DNA of 64,000 bases, from assembly GCA_002163135.1 (NCBI GenBank), contig MAAN01000041.1, positions 219,635 through 283,634 on the forward strand, given 5' to 3'. Below, in pieces: positions 54,801 through 62,938 of this stretch (position 1 is its first letter; every line of letters starts with the position of its first letter). The translations under genes were made by a program, and so were the position numbers. The notes under the pieces were generated by a model. That model did no database searches, was not told where the DNA came from, and saw only the letters and a list, made by a program, of their open reading frames with translations. The DNA comes from Alphaproteobacteria bacterium 46_93_T64 (lineage in GTDB: Bacteria; Pseudomonadota; Alphaproteobacteria; Sneathiellales; Sneathiellaceae).

Positions 54801-57037
54801 CTGCAACCTCTCACTCGGTAACTGTAGACGTGTCGGACGGCACTAATGTCACGCAGCAAACTTTCAACATATCTGTAGATGACAATGGCGCTCCGGTTAT
54901 ACAAGGCTCAGGAAATGTTATTGAACTGGATAATATTGGTGAAACCGTGAATCTTAGCAATATGAATGTCTTTCCTGAACTTAATGATTCAAACAACCTT
55001 GAGGCAACAGTTGGTACCGAAACTTTCGAAGACATGGTGTTTGATGCAGAAAACGTTGTGATCAATTACCAATCCGATTTAACTATAACTTTTCAGGGTG
55101 AAATAGCAGGTTACAAAAATTCCATTGGAGCTTATCAAATAAACGAAGATGGCAGCGTGAGTGCTGCACAACTCTTATGGGGGGATGCGTCAGACGGAAA
55201 ACTTGTAGCCGGAACGTCCACCGCCACATATGAGGATATTGAGGCAGGTTCAACTCTTGGCTTTTTTGTTATTTCCGACGGGTTCGATTTGCTTCCCGAT
55301 GACGCTACGAGCGGCGATGGCAATACAATTTCGGAAACCGGAACATGGATGTTTGTAAGTCCGGGTTTCGATCAAAACAGCCAAAACCCTGATGATCATA
55401 TTTACAATATAAATGAAGATGCTGGCTCCCCGATGCTGATTTATGTTGAAGCCGATGGAACCATTCATACTCAATCTGGTGATATTTTTCACTCCACCAA
55501 TCAGGAAGAGTTTAATCCCGATACGGATGCTAACTTTAAAGAACATTTCGTCGCTGGCGTTGACGCAGACAATGGTATCTTAAACTTCGGTTTTGAAGAT
55601 AAGCTTGATGGGGGAGATCATGATTTCAATGATGGCATGTTTAGTGTTGAAATTGACGTCCGAGACCTGGTTGAGGCTCCCAACGCTCTGTTTTCAAAAG
55701 ATAACAATGGTCAATCCTCCTTCCAAATCAGTGACACGGACAACACTGAACTCTCCAGCTTAGTTGTTACAGTGAGTGATACTCAAGTTGGTGACACTCT
55801 TACAATTGGGGGAGCCTATGAAGTAATCGGTAATGAAGTTTTTATGTTGGACGGTACTCCAACAGGTATAGTAGCCAGTATCGTAGAAATTGCGAATGAT
55901 ATAACAGTAACGCTATCGGGTGATGGTGACATCGATCATTATGAAGCCATCATACAAAATTTGAACTTCTCAAATGATGGCTCAAATGGCGAGATGGCCG
56001 GTGCGCGAAATATTTCTGTTGTTGCAACAGATAGCAGCGGTGAAGAATCAATTGCGCTCGAAACCACTCTGACAATCCCACCAGTAGACGGTGCCGCTCA
56101 TTCCATAGTGCTCGATGATAGCAATATCGATGAAGACGCAGCAATTGGTGATGTGGTGGGTACGGTTTCTGCTGTTGACCCTGAAGGAGGCGCCCTCTCT
56201 TTCAGTCTCTCTGATGATGCTAGTGGTTTGTTCACCATTGATGTGACAAATGGTGAGATCAAAGTTGGTGGCGGTCTCGATTTTGAAACAGCGACAAGCC
56301 ACTCGATAACAGTGGACGTCTCTGATGGAACAAATGTTACCCAGCAGACCTTTAATATTGCAGTGGGTGATATAGCTGAAACAGTTGTACCGGTAGACGA
56401 CCCAAGTTTACTTGGTAGTGCGAATGTTCTCGGTACGTCTGGTGATGATAAAGCTGGTTCTGATGGAGATCTCATTGGATCTGATGGTGCCGACGACATT
56501 ATATACGGGCTTCAAGGAGACGATAAACTAGATGGCAAACAAGGTGAAGATATCCTGGTCGGCGGAGAAGGGTCTGACACACTAGAAGGTGGAGATGACG
56601 CAGATAGTTTATTTGGTGGTAGCGGAGATGATGTTTTGTATGGCGACAAAATTTCAGGGTCATCGCCTGATGCTAACGACACCCTAATTGGTGGGGATGG
56701 AGCAGACAAACTATATGGCGGATCAGGTGACGACATATTGTTTGGAGGGGACGGTGATGATGAAGTTTATGGCAATGACGGCTCTGACACTTTCCACTTC
56801 GCAGGCGACGAAGGAAACGACAAATTTTATGGCGGTGATGGCGGTGGATGGTCAGATACCATTGTACTAAGCGATGGCATGCCAACGGGAAGTATCGGCG
56901 ATTGGCTTACACTTGATACAGGCAGCGTTCAATCTTCTTCCAGCGGTGAAGTTTTTCTATCCGACGATGCTTCAGGTACAATTACCATAGATGGCGTAGA
57001 GCTCACTTTCGAAGGCGTGGAAAAGATCGAAGGATAA
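51806..57037 (+). CDS. Large repetitive RTX adhesin with cadherin-like repeats, DUF4114 and Ca-binding repeats
   Basis: 1743 residues, very acidic, no Sec signal, so likely exported by a type I system (none in the window). A polar N-part (1-166) precedes nine near-identical 96-residue cadherin-like repeats (167-1030), each with DVVGTVSATDPESGTLSYSL, GEIKVAAGLDFET and SVTVDVSDGTN. Then come a unique region (about 1035-1180), a DUF4114-like domain (about 1185-1290, with FGFEDKLDGGDHDFNDGMF), a linker, a tenth diverged repeat (1431-1526), and RTX nonapeptides (about 1545-1690, GGSGDDVLYG type). Such proteins hold cells to surfaces or each other and need calcium. The ATG follows AGGAGG. Confidence 0.9.
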   Translation: MVDRNGDALTSDEQYLANSGVSPTRKSLADRVNEHNQQKAASEEDLSRGNIHNGSQTSYEGIVETEVSESSFSAPTQEQIFTHNESDAFQNSERSKVEFENQTDSSLEINPFALTADAENQFGNYSQYNNEQNQSQTEGLLSDTEFDNPLLSEKQEPQNTQLYNAAPNSVTLNTNSIGEDAAIGDVVGTVTAVDPESGTLSYSLSDDASGLFTIDASTGEIKVATGLDFETATSHSVTVDVSDGTNITQEIFNLNVGDVDEAAHSVALDTNSIDEGASVGDVVGTVSATDPESGTLSYSLSDNAGGLFNIDANTGEIKVAAGLDFETSTSHTVTVDVSDGTNVTQETFTLNVGDVDEAAHSVALDTNSIDEDASVGDVVGTVSATDPESGTLSYSLSDNAGGLFTIDANTGEIKVASGLDFETATSHSVTVDVSDGTNITQETFNLNVGDVDEAAHSVVMDTNSIDEGASVGDVVGTVTATDPESGTLSYSLSDNAGGLFTIDTNTGEIKVAGGLDFESSTSHTVTVDVSDGTNVTQETFNLNVGDVDEAAHSVALDTNSIDEDASVGDVVGTVSATDPESGALSYSLSDNAGGLFTIDANTGEIKVAAGLDFETATSHSVTVDVSDGTNVTQETFTLNVGDVDEAAHSVALDTSSIDEDAAIGDVVGTVSATDPESGTLSYSLSDNAGGLFTIDANTGEIKVAAGLDFETATSHSVTVDVSDGTNITQETFALNVGDVDEAAHSVALDTNSIDEDASVGDVVGTVSATDPESGTLSYSLSDDASGLFTIDASTGEIKVAGGLDFETETSHSVTVDVSDGINVTQETFTLNVGDVDEAMHSVVLDDSNIGEGAAIGDVVGTVSATDPESGTLAYSFSDDASGLFTIDAITGEITVAAGLDFETSTSHSVTVDVSDGTNVIQQSFNISVGDVDEAAHSVALDTSSIDEDASVGDVVGTVSATDPESGTLSYSLSDNAGGLFTIDANTGEIKVANGLDFETATSHSVTVDVSDGTNVTQQTFNISVDDNGAPVIQGSGNVIELDNIGETVNLSNMNVFPELNDSNNLEATVGTETFEDMVFDAENVVINYQSDLTITFQGEIAGYKNSIGAYQINEDGSVSAAQLLWGDASDGKLVAGTSTATYEDIEAGSTLGFFVISDGFDLLPDDATSGDGNTISETGTWMFVSPGFDQNSQNPDDHIYNINEDAGSPMLIYVEADGTIHTQSGDIFHSTNQEEFNPDTDANFKEHFVAGVDADNGILNFGFEDKLDGGDHDFNDGMFSVEIDVRDLVEAPNALFSKDNNGQSSFQISDTDNTELSSLVVTVSDTQVGDTLTIGGAYEVIGNEVFMLDGTPTGIVASIVEIANDITVTLSGDGDIDHYEAIIQNLNFSNDGSNGEMAGARNISVVATDSSGEESIALETTLTIPPVDGAAHSIVLDDSNIDEDAAIGDVVGTVSAVDPEGGALSFSLSDDASGLFTIDVTNGEIKVGGGLDFETATSHSITVDVSDGTNVTQQTFNIAVGDIAETVVPVDDPSLLGSANVLGTSGDDKAGSDGDLIGSDGADDIIYGLQGDDKLDGKQGEDILVGGEGSDTLEGGDDADSLFGGSGDDVLYGDKISGSSPDANDTLIGGDGADKLYGGSGDDILFGGDGDDEVYGNDGSDTFHFAGDEGNDKFYGGDGGGWSDTIVLSDGMPTGSIGDWLTLDTGSVQSSSSGEVFLSDDASGTITIDGVELTFEGVEKIEG
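52304..54895 (+). repeat. Nine tandem 288-bp repeats coding for cadherin-like domains
   Basis: Units begin at 52304, 52592, 52880, 53168, 53456, 53744, 54032, 54320 and 54608, all exactly 288 bases, in frame. Protein units are almost identical, and the DNA differs mainly at third codon positions. A tenth, more diverged unit stands apart at 56096-56383. Unit number is likely to vary between strains by recombination, and assembly of this stretch should be treated with care. Confidence 0.9.
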
Positions 57038-57134
57038 TTTCAATATAGAGAACAATCAAATTAGGTGGCTATTGAAGCTTAATTCACAGCGCCCTAGCTA
57101 AGTGAGTACGTGGACATGTAAGAAAGTGCAAATT

Positions 57135-57917
57135 ATGCCGCTCACTCGCTCTATGAAAGTACTTGGCACGATTTTTCTAAGCATATCAATTTGCCAGATA
57201 TTGCTTCCCATAACCTCACTAAAAGCTGAGGAATGCGCGACACCGATTATATCTGGTCCGCCGGCCTGGCCACCTTTTGTGTTTCCAAAGAATGATACAG
57301 GTGAACGCTGGGGTGTAGCGATAGATATCAGTCAGCAGGTCTTCACCTCTATCGGCGCAAAAAACAGCGTGGATACCATAAAGCCGTGGAAAAGAGTTTT
57401 GAGGGATTTAGAGCAAGGAAAAATTGATCTGATTTTTGCTCTCTTGGTGAGTAAAGAACGTAGAGATAAATATATCTACACGGATGCTTGGGCTTATGAC
57501 ACCTATGGTGTTGTCACTCTCAAGGGAAAAGAATTTAAATACTCATCAGTAGAAGATTTACGCAACCATTCAGGAGCGTATTACGCAGATCTTAGAATTC
57601 CAAAACCCCTAAATCAAGTTTTTGAGCAGGGTAAAAACTTTCAGAGTATCAAAGATGTTGCCTCACTTTATAAGGTCTTGCATCAAGGGCGAGTGGATTA
57701 CCTGATTGTTTCGGTTCCTTCGTTTGTTTGGTTTATCCCCGATCAATATAGAAAAAACGATTTTAGCGTCATTAAGGAGTCCCTTGTAACCCTGCCAGTG
57801 TATATGGCCCTTTCACGCAAATCTCCTTGCGCACAATTTATTGATGAAATAAATGTCGAGCTGCGAGCGAGAAAAAAAATTATCGAAGAAATGTTTGAGC
57901 TGAATAATAAAGACTAG
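57135..57917 (+). CDS. Orphan extracellular solute-binding protein, family 3-like
   Basis: About 260 residues from the ATG at 57135 (a GTG at 57102 and an ATG at 57153 are alternatives). A signal peptide ends near TSLKAEE. The mature protein begins CATPIISGPPAWPPFVFPKNDTGERWGVAIDISQQVF, then PWKRVLRDLEQGKIDLIFALLVSKERRDKYIYTDAW, typical of SBP_bac_3 proteins. Two Cys residues (positions near the two ends) may form a disulfide. No transporter genes adjoin it. It follows the adhesin gene by about 100 bases. Confidence 0.72.
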   Translation: MPLTRSMKVLGTIFLSISICQILLPITSLKAEECATPIISGPPAWPPFVFPKNDTGERWGVAIDISQQVFTSIGAKNSVDTIKPWKRVLRDLEQGKIDLIFALLVSKERRDKYIYTDAWAYDTYGVVTLKGKEFKYSSVEDLRNHSGAYYADLRIPKPLNQVFEQGKNFQSIKDVASLYKVLHQGRVDYLIVSVPSFVWFIPDQYRKNDFSVIKESLVTLPVYMALSRKSPCAQFIDEINVELRARKKIIEEMFELNNKD

Positions 57918-58053
57918 CGAAAAATACTCATAATAATGCTCAAAAATCCAATCTCCATAATCCAGCAAAATCTCAACCTTATTCGGCAATTTATATATGT
58001 TCGCAGAAGAAGAACTAAAGCCGGGACGTTACCGCTGTGACGTTTTCAAAGTG

Positions 58054-59259
58054 TTACTGTTTTTGTGAAGCGATTATGTTGCAAAACGGTACCGCAGTTG
58101 CGCCGTGCAAAAAGGTACTTAGGACGATTGTCAGAATGACTACTGAGTAAGCAGTTTCATACCCCTTTGTCCCGAGTGTTCCAATTGCAATTAGGAGATA
58201 TAGAATGGAGGCTATTCCCCTTGGGCCAAACCAGCCGATAAAGAAAACCATTCGTGGCGCAACACCTGATCCGATAAGCGAAATGGCAACCGGAACCATT
58301 CTTATTAATGTTAAACTCGCAATTGAATAAATAACAACGCTTAGCGTGATATGGGAAACAGCAAAAGGTATTGCGGCTAATCCTACTACAAAAAAGATGA
58401 ATAACGAGAGCATTTGCCCCTCAGCTTCACCAAATGATTGAAGACGCTCTCGCACCTCGGTTGAGTCAATGCGTAAAAACAATCCAGCAAAAAACGCTGC
58501 GATGAAACCATTACCATAAAAGAGTTCAGCGAATGCATATGCCATTAATGCCAGTGAAACTGCGGACAAGCTTTGGAATATTTTGTCCATCCAGCCTTTT
58601 GAAACAGCTTTGTCTACTATTTTTCCTCCGACCCAACCTACCGCGCCCCCAATAATTGGACCAAGCGAAAGCTGCAACGTCATAAATTCAAGCCAGTTTC
58701 CTGAGCCGTCCATTGCGCCTCGCCCTACATCCAAGACCGCAATGCAAAGTAAAATCAACGGAAGTACAATTCCATCATTTAAGCCACTTTCAATACTCAC
58801 TGACTCGCGAATTCTCGACGGAACTTTATCGCTTTTTATAACAGCCTGCCCCAACGCTGCATCCGTAGGAGACAGGATCAATGCTATTAAAATAATCAAC
58901 CAGATATTCAAATCAGGAAAAAACAACCACGCAACGATTGACCCGACCCCCATCGTCAGTGGAAGTCCGACAAGAAGTAATCGCGCAGGAATCCCGGATA
59001 AAGTCTGTTTTATTGTCGTAAAACGAATTAGCGAAGCATCTACAAAGAGAATTATAATAAGTGTAATTTCAGAAAGTATTTTGATGACCTCAGCATCAAA
59101 ATGTAATTCAAATAGATTCAATCCAATAGGGCCAATTAGCATCCCTACGCTCACAAAGAACATCGGCCCAGTGACAATAGACTTCTCTGACAATCTTGAA
59201 AAAATACCATATGAAAAAAGCAATAAGGCGCAGATAAATATCATTGGATGATCATGCAT
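58054..59259 (-). CDS. Cation:proton antiporter, CPA1 family
   Basis: 401 residues with about 12 membrane helices and no long cytoplasmic tail. The ion-binding motifs of CPA1 exchangers are present: LILSPTDAALGQAVI (the TDA/PTD helix) and RIRESVSIESGLNDGIVLPLIL (ESGLNDG). FFIGWFGPRGIASILYLLIAI is the late Arg-containing helix that stabilises the fold. It would exchange Na+ or K+ for H+ in pH and salt homeostasis, in keeping with a marine habitat. It stands alone, convergent with the binding-protein gene. Confidence 0.88.
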   Translation of the reverse strand: MHDHPMIFICALLLFSYGIFSRLSEKSIVTGPMFFVSVGMLIGPIGLNLFELHFDAEVIKILSEITLIIILFVDASLIRFTTIKQTLSGIPARLLLVGLPLTMGVGSIVAWLFFPDLNIWLIILIALILSPTDAALGQAVIKSDKVPSRIRESVSIESGLNDGIVLPLILLCIAVLDVGRGAMDGSGNWLEFMTLQLSLGPIIGGAVGWVGGKIVDKAVSKGWMDKIFQSLSAVSLALMAYAFAELFYGNGFIAAFFAGLFLRIDSTEVRERLQSFGEAEGQMLSLFIFFVVGLAAIPFAVSHITLSVVIYSIASLTLIRMVPVAISLIGSGVAPRMVFFIGWFGPRGIASILYLLIAIGTLGTKGYETAYSVVILTIVLSTFLHGATAVPFCNIIASQKQ

Positions 59260-59400
59260 AAACCGCTCCTAATAAACCCTGATTTGATTCTGTTATGAAA
59301 AATTTACCTTATATTTTCTTTGCGTACACTAGTTTATTCTAACGTTTGTCTTTCCTGTGGTTTTATGGCGAACTAGGATCTAATTCAATTTGACGCGATT

Positions 59401-59800
59401 ATACTTGCTGCTGATATCAAAAGTTCCAGAGCAGTGCTCGGGTTGCCCGGAAGTATGCGGATAGCGGGCACCATAGCAAGTACAGGGCCTGTAGCAGCGT
59501 TAGACATATTTACAGTAGGACCAATAGCACCCTTTGCAGGGCCAATTCCAACACGCACAACCATCGACTTATTCAGCCTGACATTGGACGCACTGACACC
59601 GGGTATGAGCGGGTCTTTTGGAGTGCTGGCGGAGGTTTAGTGGATTGGTGTTTTCTGGTGTTTTCGTGCCGATTACCTTGCAGGGCGGTAGCGTCACAGT
59701 TAGGGCCATCCCCTTGCAGGTCGCCCTTCCTCTCTTCGCAGCCGCCCTTTCAGGTCTGGGATTCGTTGGACATCGACGTCGGAGAATGCCGCTTGAATAA
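59401..59800 (+). pseudogene. Decayed VPLPA-CTERM exported protein, frameshifted and lacking a start
   Basis: One frame reads TIDLFSLTLDALTPGMSGSFG and on to a stop at 59638-59640. The next frame continues the same protein with LVFSGVFVPITLQGGSVTVR followed by IPLQVALPLFAAALSGLGFVGHRRRR, a VPLPA-CTERM sorting tail (Pro motif, membrane helix, Arg cluster) whose motif has drifted to IPLQV. The shift falls near 59630-59640. No signal peptide lies upstream. The intact family is exported and processed by an exosortase-like protease. Confidence 0.55.
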
Positions 59801-59957
59801 CGTTGGGTCTCTTTTGTGCCAAAGAACTAAACTGCTGACGCCGTAATATGAGCCTAGCATCTATGTCAGTACGTTACAGATAAACATATCTGTTTGAAGA
59901 GTGCTATCGCCTTTACATAATCCTGCTTGACGCCTCGGCTATATTGATACGACCAGC

Positions 59958-62141
59958 CTAAAGCACGGCAAGTTTGGTCATATCCCGCGCCTTATGTAGT
60001 TTTTTATAGCTTTCAATCAATCTCAGATGTTTATCCAATCCTTCGAGTTTCATACTCGTCTTTGTTAAGCCAGAAAATTTAACATCCCCTGTCACAGATC
60101 CCACCACTTTTTCCATGACTTCAGAGCCGTACATTCTGTTGAGGTTTGGTACATAATCATCGATATCTAATTCATCATCAATTGTAATATCAAGCACCGC
60201 GGCCAATGCCTGATAAAATAAAACACGTTCCACTGTATTATCATTATAGTTTAAGAAGTCGCCGATGATCTCTTTCGCTTCTTCATACTGTTCCAGGACT
60301 AAATAAATCAGTATTTTCAGTTCACCAATATCCAACCTGCCCCAAACCGTATTCTCATCAAATTCTATTCCAATTAAACTTGATATTACCGTGTAATGAT
60401 CCAGTTGCGACTCTTCAAAACGTTCAAGTAAATCTTCAAGCTCTTCATCTGTTAATGAATGGATGTTTAAAATATCTTCCCTGAATATCAGTGCTTTATT
60501 GGTGTTATCCCATATCAAATCCTCTGTTGGATAAACTTCTGAATAACCTGGCACCAAAATCCTGCAAGCAGTGGCACCAAAGTCTTCATAGGTCGCGACA
60601 TAAACCTCTTTTCCAAGGCCTGAGAGGATATTCATCAGACGTTCATTTTCTTCTTCCGTCGTGCCACTAAAATCCCATTCGCAAAACTCATAATCATGTT
60701 TAGCGCTAAAGAATTTCCATGATATGACGCCGGTTGAATCAATAAAATGTTCAACAAAATTACTCGGCTCGGTCACCGCATGGCTATTGAAAGTCGGGGG
60801 TGGCACGTCATTCAGGCCTTCAAAACTGCGTCCCTGCAATAATTCAGTTAGGGAACGTTCCATCGCCACTTCAAAACTTGGATGGGCACCGAAGGACGCA
60901 AAAACGCCCCCTGTTTTCGGGTTCATTAAGGTCACGCACATGACGGGGAACTTACCCCCTAAAGACGCATCCTTAACCAAAACGGCGAAGCCTTTATTTT
61001 CCAGCTCCTCTATCCCTGCCAAAATATGAGGGAATTTTGCTAGGATTTCTTTAGGCACATCGGGTAGAATGATCTCTTCCTCGATAATTTGTCGTTTGAT
61101 TGCGCGTTCAAATATTTCAGATAGGCATTGTACCTTCGCTTCATACAAATTATTGCCTGCACTCATTCCATTGCTAACAAATAGATTCTCGATCAAGTTA
61201 GACGGGAAATAGACCGTTTTCTGATCTGAGTTACGCGTAAAGGGCAAGGCACAAATCCCACGTTCTGCAAGTCCTGAATTTGTATCAATTAAATGAGACG
61301 CCCTTAAGTCGTCATCTGGATTATAGAGTTGCAGGCATCTTTCATCCATCAGTCCCTCTGGTAAAGCATCATCTGTGTCTGCTTTAAACCATTTTTCATT
61401 GGGGTAATGTACAAATTTGCTGTTCGCGATTTCTTCACCAAAATAATAATCATTATAGAAGAAATTACAGCTCATCCGTTCAATATATTCGCCCAAAGCC
61501 GAGCAAAGTGCACTTTCCCTCGTAGCCCCTTTGCCGTTGGTGAAACACATCGGGGACGCAGCTTCGCGGATATGAAGTGACCATACGTTTGGCACAATAT
61601 TACGCCAAGACGCAATTTCAATTTTAATGCCAATATCGGATAGGATAGCTGTCATATTAGCAATTGTTTGTTCCAAAGGAAGGTCTTTGCCCACAATCAT
61701 CGTATTGCCATCGCCCTCATAGGCTTGTAGCAACGACGTATCATTCAAGTCTTCTACAGGGTCAATTTTAAATTCAGGGCTTTGCTGGATGACTTTTTTC
61801 ACAGTGCAGCGATCAGCCGACCTTATAATACCTAACCGATCACGTTCTGAAATGCTGGACGGCAATTCGATTTGAATTTGAAAGGTTTGATTGTATCTGT
61901 TTTCCGGATCGATAATATTATTTTGCGAAACCCGAATATCATCTGTTGGGATATTACGCGACAGACAATAAAGCTTTACAAAATATGCGGCGCAAAGGGC
62001 GGAAGAGGCCAAAAAATAATCAAAAGGACTGGGCGCGGTTCCATTGCCCTTATACCGAATAGGCTGATCGGTCGTTATCGTAAAATCATCAAACTTAGCT
62101 TCAAGCCGAAGGTTGTCCAAGAAATTTACAGTGATTTCCAT
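59958..62141 (-). CDS. ycaO: OsmC-domain/YcaO-domain fusion protein
   Basis: 727 residues. The N-domain (about 1-140) is OsmC-like, with APSPFDYFLASSALCAAYFVKLYC holding the redox Cys. The YcaO domain (about 155-560) follows: GKGATRESALCSALGEYIERMSCNFF and AGNNLYEAKVQCLSEIFERAIKRQII are the ATP-binding stretches of the cyclodehydratase fold. The last about 150 residues are helical. YcaO proteins use ATP to activate backbone amides; Escherichia coli YcaO has been linked to RimO-dependent methylthiolation of ribosomal protein S12. No peptide precursor or partner dehydrogenase is adjacent, so a natural-product role is not supported. Confidence 0.88.
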   Translation of the reverse strand: MEITVNFLDNLRLEAKFDDFTITTDQPIRYKGNGTAPSPFDYFLASSALCAAYFVKLYCLSRNIPTDDIRVSQNNIIDPENRYNQTFQIQIELPSSISERDRLGIIRSADRCTVKKVIQQSPEFKIDPVEDLNDTSLLQAYEGDGNTMIVGKDLPLEQTIANMTAILSDIGIKIEIASWRNIVPNVWSLHIREAASPMCFTNGKGATRESALCSALGEYIERMSCNFFYNDYYFGEEIANSKFVHYPNEKWFKADTDDALPEGLMDERCLQLYNPDDDLRASHLIDTNSGLAERGICALPFTRNSDQKTVYFPSNLIENLFVSNGMSAGNNLYEAKVQCLSEIFERAIKRQIIEEEIILPDVPKEILAKFPHILAGIEELENKGFAVLVKDASLGGKFPVMCVTLMNPKTGGVFASFGAHPSFEVAMERSLTELLQGRSFEGLNDVPPPTFNSHAVTEPSNFVEHFIDSTGVISWKFFSAKHDYEFCEWDFSGTTEEENERLMNILSGLGKEVYVATYEDFGATACRILVPGYSEVYPTEDLIWDNTNKALIFREDILNIHSLTDEELEDLLERFEESQLDHYTVISSLIGIEFDENTVWGRLDIGELKILIYLVLEQYEEAKEIIGDFLNYNDNTVERVLFYQALAAVLDITIDDELDIDDYVPNLNRMYGSEVMEKVVGSVTGDVKFSGLTKTSMKLEGLDKHLRLIESYKKLHKARDMTKLAVL

Positions 62142-62258
62142 TTGCCTAATCTTTCAAGTCTCTAATTGTAACGCCATAAGAACTGGCCTTATACCCCAAG
62201 GGCAGGCTTTGCGCTCCTTATTTATTATGTATGGATTAAACCGTTCATGAAGGAAACG

Positions 62259-62363
62259 TAATTCATTCCCAAGGAAACTTTTAGCTGCGTTCGCATTACG
62301 TTTAGATGACAAATTAAAATCAACCGCTTTGCCATCTTTATCAATGGCGTTATATGTCCGCTG
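62259..62363 (-). mobile_element. IS6-family transposase remnant
   Basis: The minus strand encodes QRTYNAIDKDGKAVDFNLSS, continuing KRNANAAKSFLGNEL, which follows the core of IS6-family DDE transposases around YRAIDKDG...DFLLS..R...AAK.FL. A stop codon lies directly upstream and the sequence after it is unrelated. No terminal repeats were found. Only about 35 codons survive. Confidence 0.65.
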
Positions 62364-62465
62364 TCATACAATTTGAACGAAGAATGGGCCGTTCTTAAGG
62401 TGGACCGGGCTCATCTGCCTATTTATACTGTCCGGCGTATTTACGGTTTTTCAATCGCCGGATTT

Positions 62466-62675
62466 TCATCGTTTTATGTATGACCCTCGTTGCTTTGAAA
62501 TAGCTTGCCCAGGCCCGAAGTAGGCGTTTGCAAGGTTGAGGTTGTTAATGCTCTCATGGTATCGCTGATTGTAACGATCAGCAAAGGCATTGATCTGCGT
62601 TCCCAAGTCTGCCGGAAAGAAGTCGTTCTCCAGCAAGATGCGGTTCTTTAAGGTTTGTCGTCCGCAGTCAGTCAA
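62466..62675 (-). mobile_element. IS3-family transposase (integrase core) C-terminal remnant
   Basis: An open frame of about 69 codons encodes RQTLKNRILLENDFFPADLG and then QINAFADRYNQRYHESINNL plus NLANAYFGPGQAI, the well-known C-terminal part of IS3-type transposases, including the NQRYHESxNNL stretch. The DDE catalytic residues upstream are missing, except that the final Glu-containing helix may be lost as well. A dead fragment about 100 bases from the IS6 remnant. Confidence 0.7.
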
Positions 62676-62855
62676 ATCCAGAAATTTTTTTGAGGGCTGA
62701 AATCATTTCTGTTTTGCTCACTTTACAGACGTTTTTCCCCACAAGTCAGCTTGCGTCCAAAAACGGAAGAAATTAAACGATCCTGATTTGGTCTTTATCT
62801 ATGCCGTAAGGGGGCATCGGGTGCGCCTTTATGAATGTATCTATCTATCTATCCT

Positions 62856-62885
62856 TTGATAGCCCTAGTTATCAGAAAGTATAGT
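62856..62885 (+). promoter_or_regulatory. Candidate promoter for the glutathionyl-hydroquinone reductase gene
   Basis: TTGATA (62856-62861) and TATAGT (62880-62885) are 18 bases apart, 53 bases before the start codon at 62939. A (TATC)4 tract (62838-62853) lies directly upstream. Found by eye; no experiment supports it. Confidence 0.35.
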
Positions 62886-62938
62886 AAAGTCTGAGGCTTC
62901 CATCCTTGCAACTCATCTGATGAAATCGAACACACATC

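Noticed and set aside
52304-54895. Regular repeats that might be taken for a CRISPR array
   Set aside because: The period is 288 bases with in-frame coding and no spacer/repeat alternation; these are protein-domain repeats.
59434-59846. Three small overlapping open frames as separate genes
   Set aside because: Two of them join into a single VPLPA-CTERM-like protein across a frameshift, and the third shows no family resemblance.
59958-62141. A YcaO-dependent peptide natural-product (RiPP) cluster
   Set aside because: No precursor peptide, E1-like partner, dehydrogenase or exporter adjoins the gene, and the OsmC-YcaO type is a stand-alone housekeeping-like family.
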